Numbered from the stretch's first letter, positions 15,725 to 24,220 are shown. The stretch: 32,924 nt of DNA from Martinezella calliandrae (GCF_030272695.1 NZ_JARFYN010000070.1:1-32924); one strand, 5' to 3'. The notes: a model not told the origin generated them from the sequence alone. Made by a program: numbers and translations.

Positions 15725-18706
15725 ATGAACCGGCAGGTTCTCAGAACCATCCTCTTTGCCCTGCCCAAAGTGATGAACCTCACCGCCTCCCATGTCCCGG
15801 CGTTCGCCGAACGGCTGAAACAGCGCGACCTCGTCGCTTGGATCGGCCTCCAGGACGGTAGCATCGGACGCATTGTGGAAATCCGAGGCGGTAGATTCCG
15901 CTCCCGTGCGGGTTCGCCGGCCGAGTCTGAAGTGGTCATGTCCTTCAAGGACCCGGCGACGGCCCTGAAGCTCCTGATGCCCAACCGCGATCAGTTGGAA
16001 ATCATCCACGCAGCCAAGAACTTCAAAGTGGTAACCACCGGACCGGATGAGTCGGTGGTCTGGTTCACGCAGACGCTTAACATGAGCGAGACCTCGGGCC
16101 TCTCCATGGGAACGCCCATGGCCGACGGCAGCGTCCGCTACACCACCTGCACCAACGGCGGCCCCTTGTTCGTTTACGTCAAGGACGGCCGCATCCTCAG
16201 GGTTACGCCCATCGAGTTCGACGCCACCGATCCGGCCACCTGGGTGATCGAAGCCCGCGGCCGCAAGTTCAGTCCGCCCCGCAAGGCTCTGGTGGCTCCG
16301 CACGCCCTCACGATGAAATCCCTGGTCTATTCAGACAAGCGCATCCTTTACCCGATGAAGCGCGTTGATTTCGATCCAAACGGCGAGCGCAACCCCCAGA
16401 ACCGCGGCAAGTCCGGCTACGAGCGGATCAGTTGGGACGAGGCGCTGGACATCGTCGCCAAGGAGATCAACCGTCAGAAGCGCGTCCACGGGCCCGGTTC
16501 CATCACGTTCCCCATGTCGTCCCACCACCAGTGGGGCAATGTGGGTTATTACCTCAGTTCGTTGATGCGCTTCGCAAACCTGATCGGCTTCACGCGCGTG
16601 GCCGCCAACCCGGACAGCTGGGAGGGCTGGTATTGGGGTGCAATGCACCATTTCGGCAATTCCATGCGGGTCGGGGTGCCTGCCGGCTATGGCGGGGTGG
16701 AGGATTGCCTCAAGGAAGCCGAGATGATCGTCTTTTGGTCCTGCGATCCCGAAAGCACCTGCGGAGCCTATGCAGGGTTTGAGGGCACGACGCGTCGTTT
16801 ATGGGCCAAGGAACTCGGCATCGAGTTCGTGCACATTGACCCGCATTGCAATCCGACGGCCCAGTTGCTGGGCGGACGCTGGTTTCCCGTGAGGCCGCAG
16901 ACCGATGCGGCTCTGGCCCAGGCGATCATGTATGTCTGGGTTACGGAAGGTCTTTATGACGAGACGTACGTCGCCACCCGCACCACCGGCTTCGATGAAT
17001 GGAAGGCGTACCTGCTGGGCGAAACTGATGGCGTCCCCAAGACGCCCGAATGGCAGGAGGCCGAGACCGGCATCGCTGCGAGAGACGTGCGCGCCCTGGC
17101 CCGCAAGTGGGGCGGCAAGAAGGTCTATCTAGCTGTCGGAATGACCGGCACCGGCTTTGGCGGCGCAGGCCGCGGCGCGACCGGTGCGCAATGGGCGCGC
17201 TGCATGGTCATGATGATGGCGATGCAGGGCTGGGGCAAGCCGGGCATCAATTTCGGCGGTCTCCAGATCGGTGTCCCGCACGACCTGCATTTTTATTTTC
17301 CGGGCTATGCAGATGGAGGGATTTCCGGCGACCTGGCGTGGACCGGCAATGCGGTTAACAACTATCAGCGTATGCCGCACATCCTGACGATGAATCCCGT
17401 CAAGCAGATGGTTCCGCGCCAGCAATTGCCCGACGCGATCATCAACGGTCACGCCACCGGCTATCTCTGGGACGGCATGGCCCAGGAGGCCCAGTTTGCG
17501 CCTTTCAGCTATCCCATGCCGGGCTACTCGCCGATACACATGATTTACCGCTACGGCGGCTCGTCTCTCAGCACCGTAACTCGATCGGGACGCTGGGTGG
17601 ACGCCTATCGGCACGAGAGCATCGAGTTCGTCGTGAACCAGTCCATCTGGATGGAGGGCGAGGCTCAGTTTGCCGATATCATCCTGCCGGCCTGCACCTC
17701 GCTGGAGCGCTGGGACATCGGCGAGTGGGCGAATTCCGGCGGCTACGCCCATCACGGCGTCAACATTGTCAATCATCGCGTCATCACCCTCCAGCATAAA
17801 TGCATCGAGCCCTTGGGCGAATCGAAGTCCGACTATGAGATATTCACTTCCATCCTGACCCGGCTGGGCCTGGGTGCCGTCTTCACCGAGGGCTGCAGCG
17901 AGCTCGATTGGGTCAAGCGAGTGTTCGATTCGTCAGATCTGCCCAGCGAAATCTCCTGGAAGAAATTCTGCCGCAAGGGCTACTACGTCGTGCCGCCCGA
18001 AAAGCCGGAACTACGCCAGCCCGTCGACATGCGCTGGTTCGCCGAGGGCAGGCGCAAGGATCTGCCGGAACCGGCTCCGATGCCATCCCAGTATGCCGAA
18101 GAGTTCGGCATGGGCCTACAGACCCCGAGCGGAAAACTCGAATTCGTACCCGAGATCCTCAAGCGGAACACGGCAGACAATCCAGACCGGCCACCGGTCA
18201 ATCGTTACATCCCCTCCTGGGAAGGGCTGCGCAACACCGAACTGACAGAGCGCTATCCGCTTCAGATGATAGCAACTCACAGCCGCTACAGCTTCCACAC
18301 CAGCATGGATGGCAAGAACAGCGCGGTCAATCAGGTGGAAGACCATCGCGCCCTGATTGCCGGCCATCGCTTTTGGCTGCTGCGGCTTAACCCAGCCGAT
18401 GCCGCCGCCCGGGACATTCACCATCGCGACCTGGTGAAAATCTTCAACGACCGCGGCGCCGTGATCTGCGCCGCCGACATTTCGCCGCTGGTGACCCCAG
18501 GCGTCGTCAAGTCCTATGAAGCCAGCGCCGAGTTCGAGCTTGTCGACGTTGCGGGCGAGACCGTCGAAGTCGGCGGCTGTCTGAACATCCTTACCCCGGA
18601 CCGGTCGCAGACCCGCGGAACCAGCAGCATGGCTCCCAATTCCTGCCTTGTGCAAATCGAGAAGTGGCGGAACGCCGAGGCGTTCAAGATGGCCCGCGCA
18701 GCATAG
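15725..18706 (+). CDS. Pyrogallol-phloroglucinol transhydroxylase / resorcinol hydroxylase-type Mo enzyme, large subunit, with N-terminal SCP2-like domain
   Basis: About 993 residues; the known Pelobacter enzyme is about 875. Residues ~20-110 form an extra SCP2-like lipid-binding domain (VVMSFKDPATALKLL, LEIIHAAKNFKVV). From ~130 the molybdopterin part follows: TTCTNGGPLFVYVKDGRILRV, with a single Cys, so no N-terminal 4Fe-4S cluster, as in transhydroxylase. The active-site stretch SHHQWGN (His267) and NPDSWEGW (Asp297, Ser298) has the 30-residue spacing of His144, Asp174 and the Mo ligand Ser175 of the Pelobacter enzyme. A Tyr in FYFPGYADGG (524 or 528) is the candidate for Tyr404. Family reaction: transfer of a hydroxyl between polyphenols, or hydroxylation of resorcinol. 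No Tat signal is seen, so cytoplasmic. Starts at 15704, 15713 and 15725 are possible; I chose 15725 because the protein then begins MNRQVLRTILFALP. The FeS subunit follows ten bases later. Confidence 0.85.
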   Translation: MNRQVLRTILFALPKVMNLTASHVPAFAERLKQRDLVAWIGLQDGSIGRIVEIRGGRFRSRAGSPAESEVVMSFKDPATALKLLMPNRDQLEIIHAAKNFKVVTTGPDESVVWFTQTLNMSETSGLSMGTPMADGSVRYTTCTNGGPLFVYVKDGRILRVTPIEFDATDPATWVIEARGRKFSPPRKALVAPHALTMKSLVYSDKRILYPMKRVDFDPNGERNPQNRGKSGYERISWDEALDIVAKEINRQKRVHGPGSITFPMSSHHQWGNVGYYLSSLMRFANLIGFTRVAANPDSWEGWYWGAMHHFGNSMRVGVPAGYGGVEDCLKEAEMIVFWSCDPESTCGAYAGFEGTTRRLWAKELGIEFVHIDPHCNPTAQLLGGRWFPVRPQTDAALAQAIMYVWVTEGLYDETYVATRTTGFDEWKAYLLGETDGVPKTPEWQEAETGIAARDVRALARKWGGKKVYLAVGMTGTGFGGAGRGATGAQWARCMVMMMAMQGWGKPGINFGGLQIGVPHDLHFYFPGYADGGISGDLAWTGNAVNNYQRMPHILTMNPVKQMVPRQQLPDAIINGHATGYLWDGMAQEAQFAPFSYPMPGYSPIHMIYRYGGSSLSTVTRSGRWVDAYRHESIEFVVNQSIWMEGEAQFADIILPACTSLERWDIGEWANSGGYAHHGVNIVNHRVITLQHKCIEPLGESKSDYEIFTSILTRLGLGAVFTEGCSELDWVKRVFDSSDLPSEISWKKFCRKGYYVVPPEKPELRQPVDMRWFAEGRRKDLPEPAPMPSQYAEEFGMGLQTPSGKLEFVPEILKRNTADNPDRPPVNRYIPSWEGLRNTELTERYPLQMIATHSRYSFHTSMDGKNSAVNQVEDHRALIAGHRFWLLRLNPADAAARDIHHRDLVKIFNDRGAVICAADISPLVTPGVVKSYEASAEFELVDVAGETVEVGGCLNILTPDRSQTRGTSSMAPNSCLVQIEKWRNAEAFKMARAA

Positions 18707-18715
18707 GAGGAAGCC

Positions 18716-19591
18716 ATGAGCAAGTGGAACCTGATCATCAATGTTGGCCGATGCGAGAACTGCCACAATTGCGTCATCGCCAACCGGGATGAGCATGTCG
18801 GAAACGAGTTCGCGGGCTACTCGGCGCCGGCCCCCGCCGTCGGCGATAGCCCCATCCGCATCCTGCGCCGCACGCAGGGCAGCGCGCCCATGGTGGAGAC
18901 AACCTACCTGCCGGTGATGTGCAATCACTGCGACGACGCGCCCTGCATTCGCCGTGCCGGCGACGCCATCCGCAAACGCGACGATGGCATCGTCATGATC
19001 GATCCGGTGAAATCGCGTGGCCGCAAGGACATCGTCCGGTCCTGCCCCTATGGCGCAATCGTCTGGAACGAGGAGCAACAAGTACCACAAACATGGTTCT
19101 TCGACGCCCACCTGCTGGATCAGGGGTGGGATCGGCCCCGCTGTCAACAGTCCTGCCCGACAGATGTCTTCGAGGCGGTCAAACTCGATGACGCCGCGAT
19201 GGAGAAGAAGGCACAAACCGAAGGACTTAAGGTCCTCAAGCCCAACCTCGCGACCAAACCTCGCGTCTGGTACCGGGGTTTGGAGAGGTGGGAGACATGC
19301 TTCGTCGGCGGCAGCGTCAGCGCCGAAATTGGCGGGGTGGTGGATTGCATCGAAGGAGCGGAAGTAACCCTTTGCCAGGGCAGCACTTGCATTGCGAGGA
19401 CCGTCACCGACGGCTTCGGCGACTTTCGCTTCACAAATCTGACCGGGGATGGGAGCACCTATCGCGTCGAAGTAACCCATGCCTATGGCAGCGTCTGGCG
19501 CGACTGCACCCTGTCCGAGGGCATCTATCTGGGAGAGCTAAGGTTGACCCGCTCTGGCGCAGCAGATTCGCGAGGAGGAGTCGATGCTTGA
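18716..19591 (+). CDS. Transhydroxylase-type iron-sulfur small subunit with C-terminal Ig/transthyretin-like domain
   Basis: 291 residues, AGGAGG six bases before the ATG. The N-terminal 150 residues are a ferredoxin-like electron-transfer unit: C13-x2-C16-x2-C19, C69-x2-C72-x4-C77, C110-PYG and C143-x3-C147. The C-terminal ~90 residues (CIEGAEVTL, TDGFGDFRF, YRVEVTHAYG) form the Cna-B/transthyretin-like domain that characterises the transhydroxylase small subunit. Only nine cysteines remain in the cluster region. The position expected to hold a fourth Cys of the first motif is N23, and the C-x2-C pair that relatives carry before AHLL is replaced by TWFFDAHLL (127-134). Fewer than three full 4Fe-4S clusters are therefore likely. 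It partners the large subunit upstream. Confidence 0.85.
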   Translation: MSKWNLIINVGRCENCHNCVIANRDEHVGNEFAGYSAPAPAVGDSPIRILRRTQGSAPMVETTYLPVMCNHCDDAPCIRRAGDAIRKRDDGIVMIDPVKSRGRKDIVRSCPYGAIVWNEEQQVPQTWFFDAHLLDQGWDRPRCQQSCPTDVFEAVKLDDAAMEKKAQTEGLKVLKPNLATKPRVWYRGLERWETCFVGGSVSAEIGGVVDCIEGAEVTLCQGSTCIARTVTDGFGDFRFTNLTGDGSTYRVEVTHAYGSVWRDCTLSEGIYLGELRLTRSGAADSRGGVDA

Positions 19592-19862
19592 TGGTGATCA
19601 GTGCCGCTCGGATATGATCGATCGACGAACACGACGACAGGAGAGCCAGGGAACGCACGCTGCCCGCATTCTCGCCCGCCCCCAGGGATTTCGCCAACAG
19701 GACATTATGCGGGCGACGGAGTGCTTTTGCGTGTCAACGGCCGCACTCTTTGAGCCGAAAGCTATAAAAAACTTCGATCTCAGGCGCTCGCTCATCGCGT
19801 CAGAAAGCCTGATTTCCTTCGGTATTGAGCCTCTTTGTAACGGAACCGCCGATGCTGAATGA
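19584..19862 (+). CDS. Possible 92-residue protein overlapping the small-subunit stop; otherwise gene-poor spacer to 20059
   Basis: ATG at 19584 with GAGGAGGAG just upstream, overlapping the preceding gene by eight bases as coupled genes do. The product (MLDGDQCRSDMIDRRTRRQE, ending in CNGTADAE) has no recognisable domain, is rich in Arg, and its later part does not look conserved. It may be a real small protein, or the front of a gene whose body was lost. The stretch from 19863 to 20059 holds no other gene that I can see. The whole 470-bp spacer is unusual in an otherwise tight operon. Confidence 0.35.
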   Translation: MLDGDQCRSDMIDRRTRRQESQGTHAARILARPQGFRQQDIMRATECFCVSTAALFEPKAIKNFDLRRSLIASESLISFGIEPLCNGTADAE

Positions 19863-20059
19863 TGATTGCCAGCACCAGCCTTGCTGCAGTTTTTCTGGCG
19901 CCGCAAGGCAAAAAAACGTGGCGGGAGAGCTGATTCAACGCAGCGCAGTTCGTGCTTCCAACCCCGAAGGCCAAACCAAAGGAAATTCGGCGAACTACAA
20001 TTTTAAGATGTCTTCGCTGCCAATGTTGGCGAGCGCGGATTTATTGGAAGGAAGATGAC

Positions 20060-21970
20060 ATGCTTGCAACAACCCGCTACGACTTCGGGCGTCCGATTGT
20101 CGCTCTGCGTGATGTCGAGGTGTTCGAGCAGGTGCCACTTTCGGAGCGCTGCTTGCCAGGCAGCACTTATGAGATGCTGACAAGCGGCGCCGCTATCGCG
20201 CCGGATCAACCCGCCCTCTCCTTTTTTCTGCGCGTCGACGATTTCCGTAATCCCTTCGTCTGGACGCACGCAGAGCTCCTTGCTGACATCACGAGGGCAG
20301 CCAATGCTCTACGGCGATTGGGAATAGGTCGCAAGGACGTCGTCGCCTTCGTGCTTCCAAACCTGCCGGAAACGCATTTCGTGATCTGGGGGGGCGAGGC
20401 AGCGGGCATCGCTTTTGCGATCAATCCACTTCTTGAAGCGGAACAGATCTCCGAGCTTCTCGTCGCCGGGAGGGCAAAATGGCTCGTCACTCTGGCCCCA
20501 TTTCCGGGAACCGACATCTGGCAGAAGGCGGCCAGGGCCGCGGCGAATGTGCCGGACCTGCGAGGGGTTCTGACTGTCAGCCTTGCCCCCTATCTCGGCA
20601 ATACCGCCGCCGACGTGCCCCAGGTCTTCGACGGGGTCGCCGTTCCTGTTCTCAGCCTGCGCCAGGAGATGGCCGGAGAACCTGGAGACCGGTTGACATT
20701 CGAGATGCCCAAGGCTGAAGACATTTCCTCCTATCTGTGCACAGGCGGCACGACTGGGCTGCCCAAGATCGCCGCGCGCACCCACTTCTCGGAAGTGTTC
20801 GATACTTGGTCAAGCCGATCCTTCATTGGCGACGCCTTCGCACCAGGTAAGGCGATCTTCTGCGGCCTGCCGCTCTTTCACGTCAATGGGCAACTGGTGA
20901 CGGGCCTAATCCCCTGGGCGCAAGGCGCACATGTGGTCGTGGGCACGCACCAGGGCTATCGCGGCGAGGGCGTTGTTCCATCCTTCTGGGAGATCGTCGA
21001 ACACTATCGCGTTGTGGCCTTCTCGGGCGTTCCGACTGTGTATTCCGCACTGCTGCAGGTGCCGGTCGACGGCCGCGACATTTCGAGCGTTCGCTACGGT
21101 TTTTGCGGCGCCGCACCGATGCCCGTGGAACTGTTCCACAATTTCGAAAAGGCAACGGGAATTCGCATTCTAGAGGCCTACGGCCTGACGGAAGGCGCCT
21201 GTGTTTCCAGTATCAATCCTCCCGAGGGCGAGCGACGCATCGGCTCTATCGGCCTGCGCCTCCCCTACCAGCAAATGGCGGTGGTCAGACTTGACGATTC
21301 CGGCGGCGTCACCGGATTCGCCGGAACGGAAGAGGTCGGCGTGCTCGCGATCCATGGGCCGAACGTCTTCGCCGGCTATATCAATGCCGAACACAACAAG
21401 GGCCTCTGGCTCGAGATCGACGGCGAGCGGTGGATGAACACCGGCGATCTCGCCCGCCAGGATGCGGACGGCTATTTCTGGCTGACGGGTCGCAAGAAGG
21501 AGCTCATCATCCGGGCCGGCCACAACATCGATCCCAAGCTGATCGAAAATGCAGTGCAGGATCACCCGGCGGTGCAACTTGCCGCAGCGGTTGGACGGCC
21601 CGATGAGCGCGCCGGAGAACTGCCAGTCCTCTACGTTCAGTTGAAGCCGGGGAAGACGGCATCGGAGGCGGACCTGCTTGCTCACGCTGTCCGCCGTATT
21701 CCAGAGCGCGCCGCACAACCCAAATCAATCCGGATTCTGGCCGCGCTGCCCGTCACATCCGTCGGCAAGATTTTCAAACCAGCATTGTCGATGCTGGAGA
21801 TTGAGGATGTCGTGCGCCAGGACGCGGCATCGGCCGGCGTGAATCTTAAATCGCTTTCGGTCGTTCAAGACGCCCGGTTCGGACTCTTAGCGAGAATTGC
21901 ATGCGAGGGGAATTCCGGCCCACTGCGCGAAAAACTGGGTCGCTATGCCTTTAAGGCACAGTTCCTTTGA
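20060..21970 (+). CDS. Acyl/aryl-CoA synthetase (AMP-forming)
   Basis: 636 residues, long for the family. It activates a carboxylic acid to its CoA thioester through an acyl-adenylate. Motifs: P-loop LCTGGTTGLPKIAARTH (about 226-242), A5 LEAYGLTEGA, A7 WMNTGDLARQDADGYFWLTGR, hinge RKKELIIRAGHNIDP and the catalytic Lys near the end in VTSVGKIFKPAL. The ATG at 20060 is chosen because AAGGAAG lies seven bases upstream; the frame is open further upstream without a ribosome site. From its place between the Mo enzyme and the dioxygenases it could activate either the aromatic acid itself or an acyl side chain; the sequence does not decide. An extended C-terminal tail of about 50 residues follows the catalytic Lys. 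Confidence 0.92.
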   Translation: MLATTRYDFGRPIVALRDVEVFEQVPLSERCLPGSTYEMLTSGAAIAPDQPALSFFLRVDDFRNPFVWTHAELLADITRAANALRRLGIGRKDVVAFVLPNLPETHFVIWGGEAAGIAFAINPLLEAEQISELLVAGRAKWLVTLAPFPGTDIWQKAARAAANVPDLRGVLTVSLAPYLGNTAADVPQVFDGVAVPVLSLRQEMAGEPGDRLTFEMPKAEDISSYLCTGGTTGLPKIAARTHFSEVFDTWSSRSFIGDAFAPGKAIFCGLPLFHVNGQLVTGLIPWAQGAHVVVGTHQGYRGEGVVPSFWEIVEHYRVVAFSGVPTVYSALLQVPVDGRDISSVRYGFCGAAPMPVELFHNFEKATGIRILEAYGLTEGACVSSINPPEGERRIGSIGLRLPYQQMAVVRLDDSGGVTGFAGTEEVGVLAIHGPNVFAGYINAEHNKGLWLEIDGERWMNTGDLARQDADGYFWLTGRKKELIIRAGHNIDPKLIENAVQDHPAVQLAAAVGRPDERAGELPVLYVQLKPGKTASEADLLAHAVRRIPERAAQPKSIRILAALPVTSVGKIFKPALSMLEIEDVVRQDAASAGVNLKSLSVVQDARFGLLARIACEGNSGPLREKLGRYAFKAQFL

Positions 21971-21999
21971 AAATCAGCAAGAAGAAGAGGACGTCGATC

Positions 22000-22080
22000 A
22001 TGGCGATCAATCTTGCCCGCCAGGAGAACGGGGCGCCAGCACTCTCTTGGGCAAACACTCAGTCAGGAAACCAGTCATGA
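22000..22080 (+). CDS. Possible 26-residue peptide coupled to the first VOC gene
   Basis: ATG at 22000 after AAGAAGAGGACG; begins MAINLARQENGAPALSWANT and its TGA overlaps the VOC start as ATGA (22077-22080). Length and lack of motif suggest a coupling leader or the remnant of a deleted gene. Confidence 0.35.
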   Translation: MAINLARQENGAPALSWANTQSGNQS

Positions 22081-22511
22081 ATGCTCCAACTCGAATCCCT
22101 GTGACAAACCTTCAGCACCACGTCTTCTACGTGACCGACCTGGAGCGCTCAAAGGCTTTCTATATCAAGCTCTTCGACCTGCAGTTCTCCGCTCTCAACC
22201 ACCCAGACAGCAGCGCAGCAATGCGCTTGTCGCAGCAGGAAATGCACTTCTTCTCGTTCGGCTTCCACCATCACGACATCTGTCTGGTGAAGCATCACAA
22301 GCTGAAGATGGATAACAATTCCATGCTGCACTTCTCGCTGGCGGTGAAGGACGCAGAGGCATTCGACGACATCAGGCGCCGCGCAGGAGAGATGGGCCTC
22401 TCGATCCGCGAAGGACGCATGCTTGGCTCTGCGCACCCTGTATCGCGTGCTTTTTGCGTCCGGGACCCAGACAAGCACTGGATTGAGATCATTGAGGAGT
22501 TCAGCAGATGA
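22077..22511 (+). CDS. VOC-superfamily protein (single-module extradiol-dioxygenase/glyoxalase fold)
   Basis: 144 residues. Two beta-alpha-beta-beta-beta modules with metal ligands in the expected places: H14 in LQHHVFYVTD, H85 in MLHFSLAV and E137 in HWIEII, the 2-His-1-Glu set of metal-dependent VOC enzymes. A His cluster FHHHDICLV (63-71) sits on the strand facing the metal. It could be a small ring-cleaving dioxygenase or an isomerase/lyase acting on a cleavage product. CAGGAAA precedes the ATG. The stop overlaps the next VOC gene (ATGA), so the two proteins are made together and may form a complex. Confidence 0.85.
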   Translation: MNAPTRIPVTNLQHHVFYVTDLERSKAFYIKLFDLQFSALNHPDSSAAMRLSQQEMHFFSFGFHHHDICLVKHHKLKMDNNSMLHFSLAVKDAEAFDDIRRRAGEMGLSIREGRMLGSAHPVSRAFCVRDPDKHWIEIIEEFSR

Positions 22512-23185
22512 GCAACACCGCTTTCGTTCCACCGAACGTCCTGCCCCCTTTCAAACTACGCTTCGCCGGCCTCCTGAAGCGGAAATGGTTTCGCGAGATG
22601 GTGCTGCTGTGGCCGACTCTGACCAAGCGGCGGTTCTCTAACAAGACGGAAGACTACGGCGTCTTCAGGCCTTCGCTCGTTTCTCACATCGGGCAGCTCT
22701 CGATCTATGTGCGCGACATCGCGCGAAGCCGAGCCTGGTACGAGAAGGTTGCCGGCATGATCCACAGCCGCACCGGCGAGCCCGAACCGCATCCCTTCAA
22801 GGAAGGGTGGTGCATTCGCTGCTGCTACCTGAGCGCAACCGACCACGAGGACTGCCTCGTGCTCGTCGAGGAATACGACCCCTCCGGCAGGATCACTGTG
22901 CCGTCGGGCATGAGCTTCTTCCATTTCGCACTCGAGGTGAAAGGCAACCAACTGGAGGATGTCCTGGCCTTTGCCAAGCAACAGCAGGCCGACGGTTTCC
23001 AGTTGAACTACGGTCCGGTGCGCCACAACAGCGAACCGCCTTTGGGCGACGGCGAAACCGGTGGCAACGTCGCCTGCTATCTCTACGATCCCGACTGGCA
23101 CAATGTCGAGTTCTGCGGCGCGATGGACACGATCGAGAACTACCGCACGCGCTACGGGGACCTCAAGGGCAAGGACCGCGCTTGA
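22508..23185 (+). CDS. VOC-superfamily protein with basic N-terminal extension and Gln in place of first metal His
   Basis: 225 residues. The first ~50 residues are a basic, aromatic extension (LKRKWFREMVLLWPTLTKRR) that might lie against the membrane or a partner. The VOC core follows: the first ligand position, seven residues before the conserved Asp of YVRDIARSRAWY, is Q63; then H139 in FFHFALEV and E201 in HNVEF. Gln-His-Glu resembles the ligand choice of some glyoxalase I enzymes more than that of extradiol dioxygenases. It also contains CCYL and a C-terminal NYRTRYGDLKG tail. It overlaps the previous VOC gene by four bases. Confidence 0.83.
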   Translation: MSNTAFVPPNVLPPFKLRFAGLLKRKWFREMVLLWPTLTKRRFSNKTEDYGVFRPSLVSHIGQLSIYVRDIARSRAWYEKVAGMIHSRTGEPEPHPFKEGWCIRCCYLSATDHEDCLVLVEEYDPSGRITVPSGMSFFHFALEVKGNQLEDVLAFAKQQQADGFQLNYGPVRHNSEPPLGDGETGGNVACYLYDPDWHNVEFCGAMDTIENYRTRYGDLKGKDRA

Positions 23186-23222
23186 CCCCGCTCTGGCCCA
23201 CAAGGGCTGTGAGCGGACATTC

Positions 23223-23243
23223 GGGCTGCCTTCGAAGCAGCCC
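23223..23243 (+). other. Intercistronic hairpin between VOC2 and the FAH-family gene
   Basis: GGGCTGC-CTTCGAA-GCAGCCC: a perfect 7-bp stem not followed by a T run, 20 bases before the FAH start. More likely an RNA-stabilising or processing stem than a full terminator. Confidence 0.5.
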
Positions 23244-23263
23244 CTCCAAAGAAAGGAAATGAA

Positions 23264-24220
23264 ATGGCAGTTAGACTGACGCGATATGCGATCGGCGGCG
23301 CACCCCTGTGGGGAATTTTGGATGGCGACGAGATTGCGCCGCTTGAGGGCACCTTCGCCTCGACCGCCGACATTCTGCGCCTTCCTCCTGCTGAGCTCAA
23401 GGCACGGGCTGGCGCTGAACGTCTCCCAATCAGCTCCGCAAACATTCTGAGCCCCGTCACAGCGCCGGCGCAGATCGTTTGCCAAGGTCTAAACTATGCA
23501 GATCATGCCGATCAATCGGGGCATGCGCCACGCCAGAAGAATCTGCTTTTCATGAAGGCCGCCTCATCATTGTCGGGAGCATTCGATCCGGTGATCCGGC
23601 CCGCAGGGTGTCAGATGCTCGACTATGAAGTGGAACTCGGGCTTGTCCTGAAGCGACCACTGGGTGCAGGCGATCACGTCACCCGAGAGACCCTCGGCGA
23701 TTTCATCGGCGGAATCGTCCTGTGCAACGACGTGTCGGCCCGCGACGTCATGTTCGGCGAAGCCTTCTTGCAGTGGTTCCGCGGCAAAAGCGCCCGTACC
23801 TTCTGCCCCTGTGGTCCGTGGCTGGTTATTCCGGAAACTGACGAGGTCGCTGATCTGCTCGACAGGATCGAGATCCGTCTCTGGCTGAACGACGAACTGC
23901 GGCAGTCGGCCCATACCCGTGACTTCATTTTTCGTCCGGAAATCTGCCTCAACGATATTGCGTCCCTGATGGACCTGTCGGCAGGCGACCTCGTCCTGAC
24001 CGGAACGCCGGGCGGTGTGATCCTGCAAGCGACCGCCCCTCTCGGCCAAATCCTGGCGACCAAGCTGCTCAGGGATTCGGAGCGGAAGGATGCGATCATC
24101 CAGGAAGCGACTGCACACGCACGTTACCTCACGCCCGGCGACATTGTGCGTGCCGAAATGCGCACCGATGACGGCACCGTCGATTTCGGCAGGCAACTGC
24201 TCGAAATCGTGGACGCGTGA
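23264..24220 (+). CDS. Fumarylacetoacetate hydrolase (FAH)-family enzyme
   Basis: 318 residues. Cytoplasmic C-C hydrolase, hydratase or decarboxylase of ring-cleavage products. The FAH core begins at QIVCQGLNYADHADQ, followed by LLFMKAASSLSG. The metal ligands are the two Glu of DYEVELGLVL and the Asp of CNDVSARD; TGTPGGV is the conserved product-site loop. The N-terminal ~60 residues are the usual small lid domain. AAGGAAATGA precedes the ATG. In meta-cleavage routes such enzymes act directly after an extradiol dioxygenase, which fits the VOC neighbours. Confidence 0.92.
   Translation: MAVRLTRYAIGGAPLWGILDGDEIAPLEGTFASTADILRLPPAELKARAGAERLPISSANILSPVTAPAQIVCQGLNYADHADQSGHAPRQKNLLFMKAASSLSGAFDPVIRPAGCQMLDYEVELGLVLKRPLGAGDHVTRETLGDFIGGIVLCNDVSARDVMFGEAFLQWFRGKSARTFCPCGPWLVIPETDEVADLLDRIEIRLWLNDELRQSAHTRDFIFRPEICLNDIASLMDLSAGDLVLTGTPGGVILQATAPLGQILATKLLRDSERKDAIIQEATAHARYLTPGDIVRAEMRTDDGTVDFGRQLLEIVDA

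Noticed and set aside
18116..19480. 454-codon antisense frame across the Mo-enzyme subunits
   Set aside because: Spans the junction of two well-supported genes on the other strand and has no recognisable motif.
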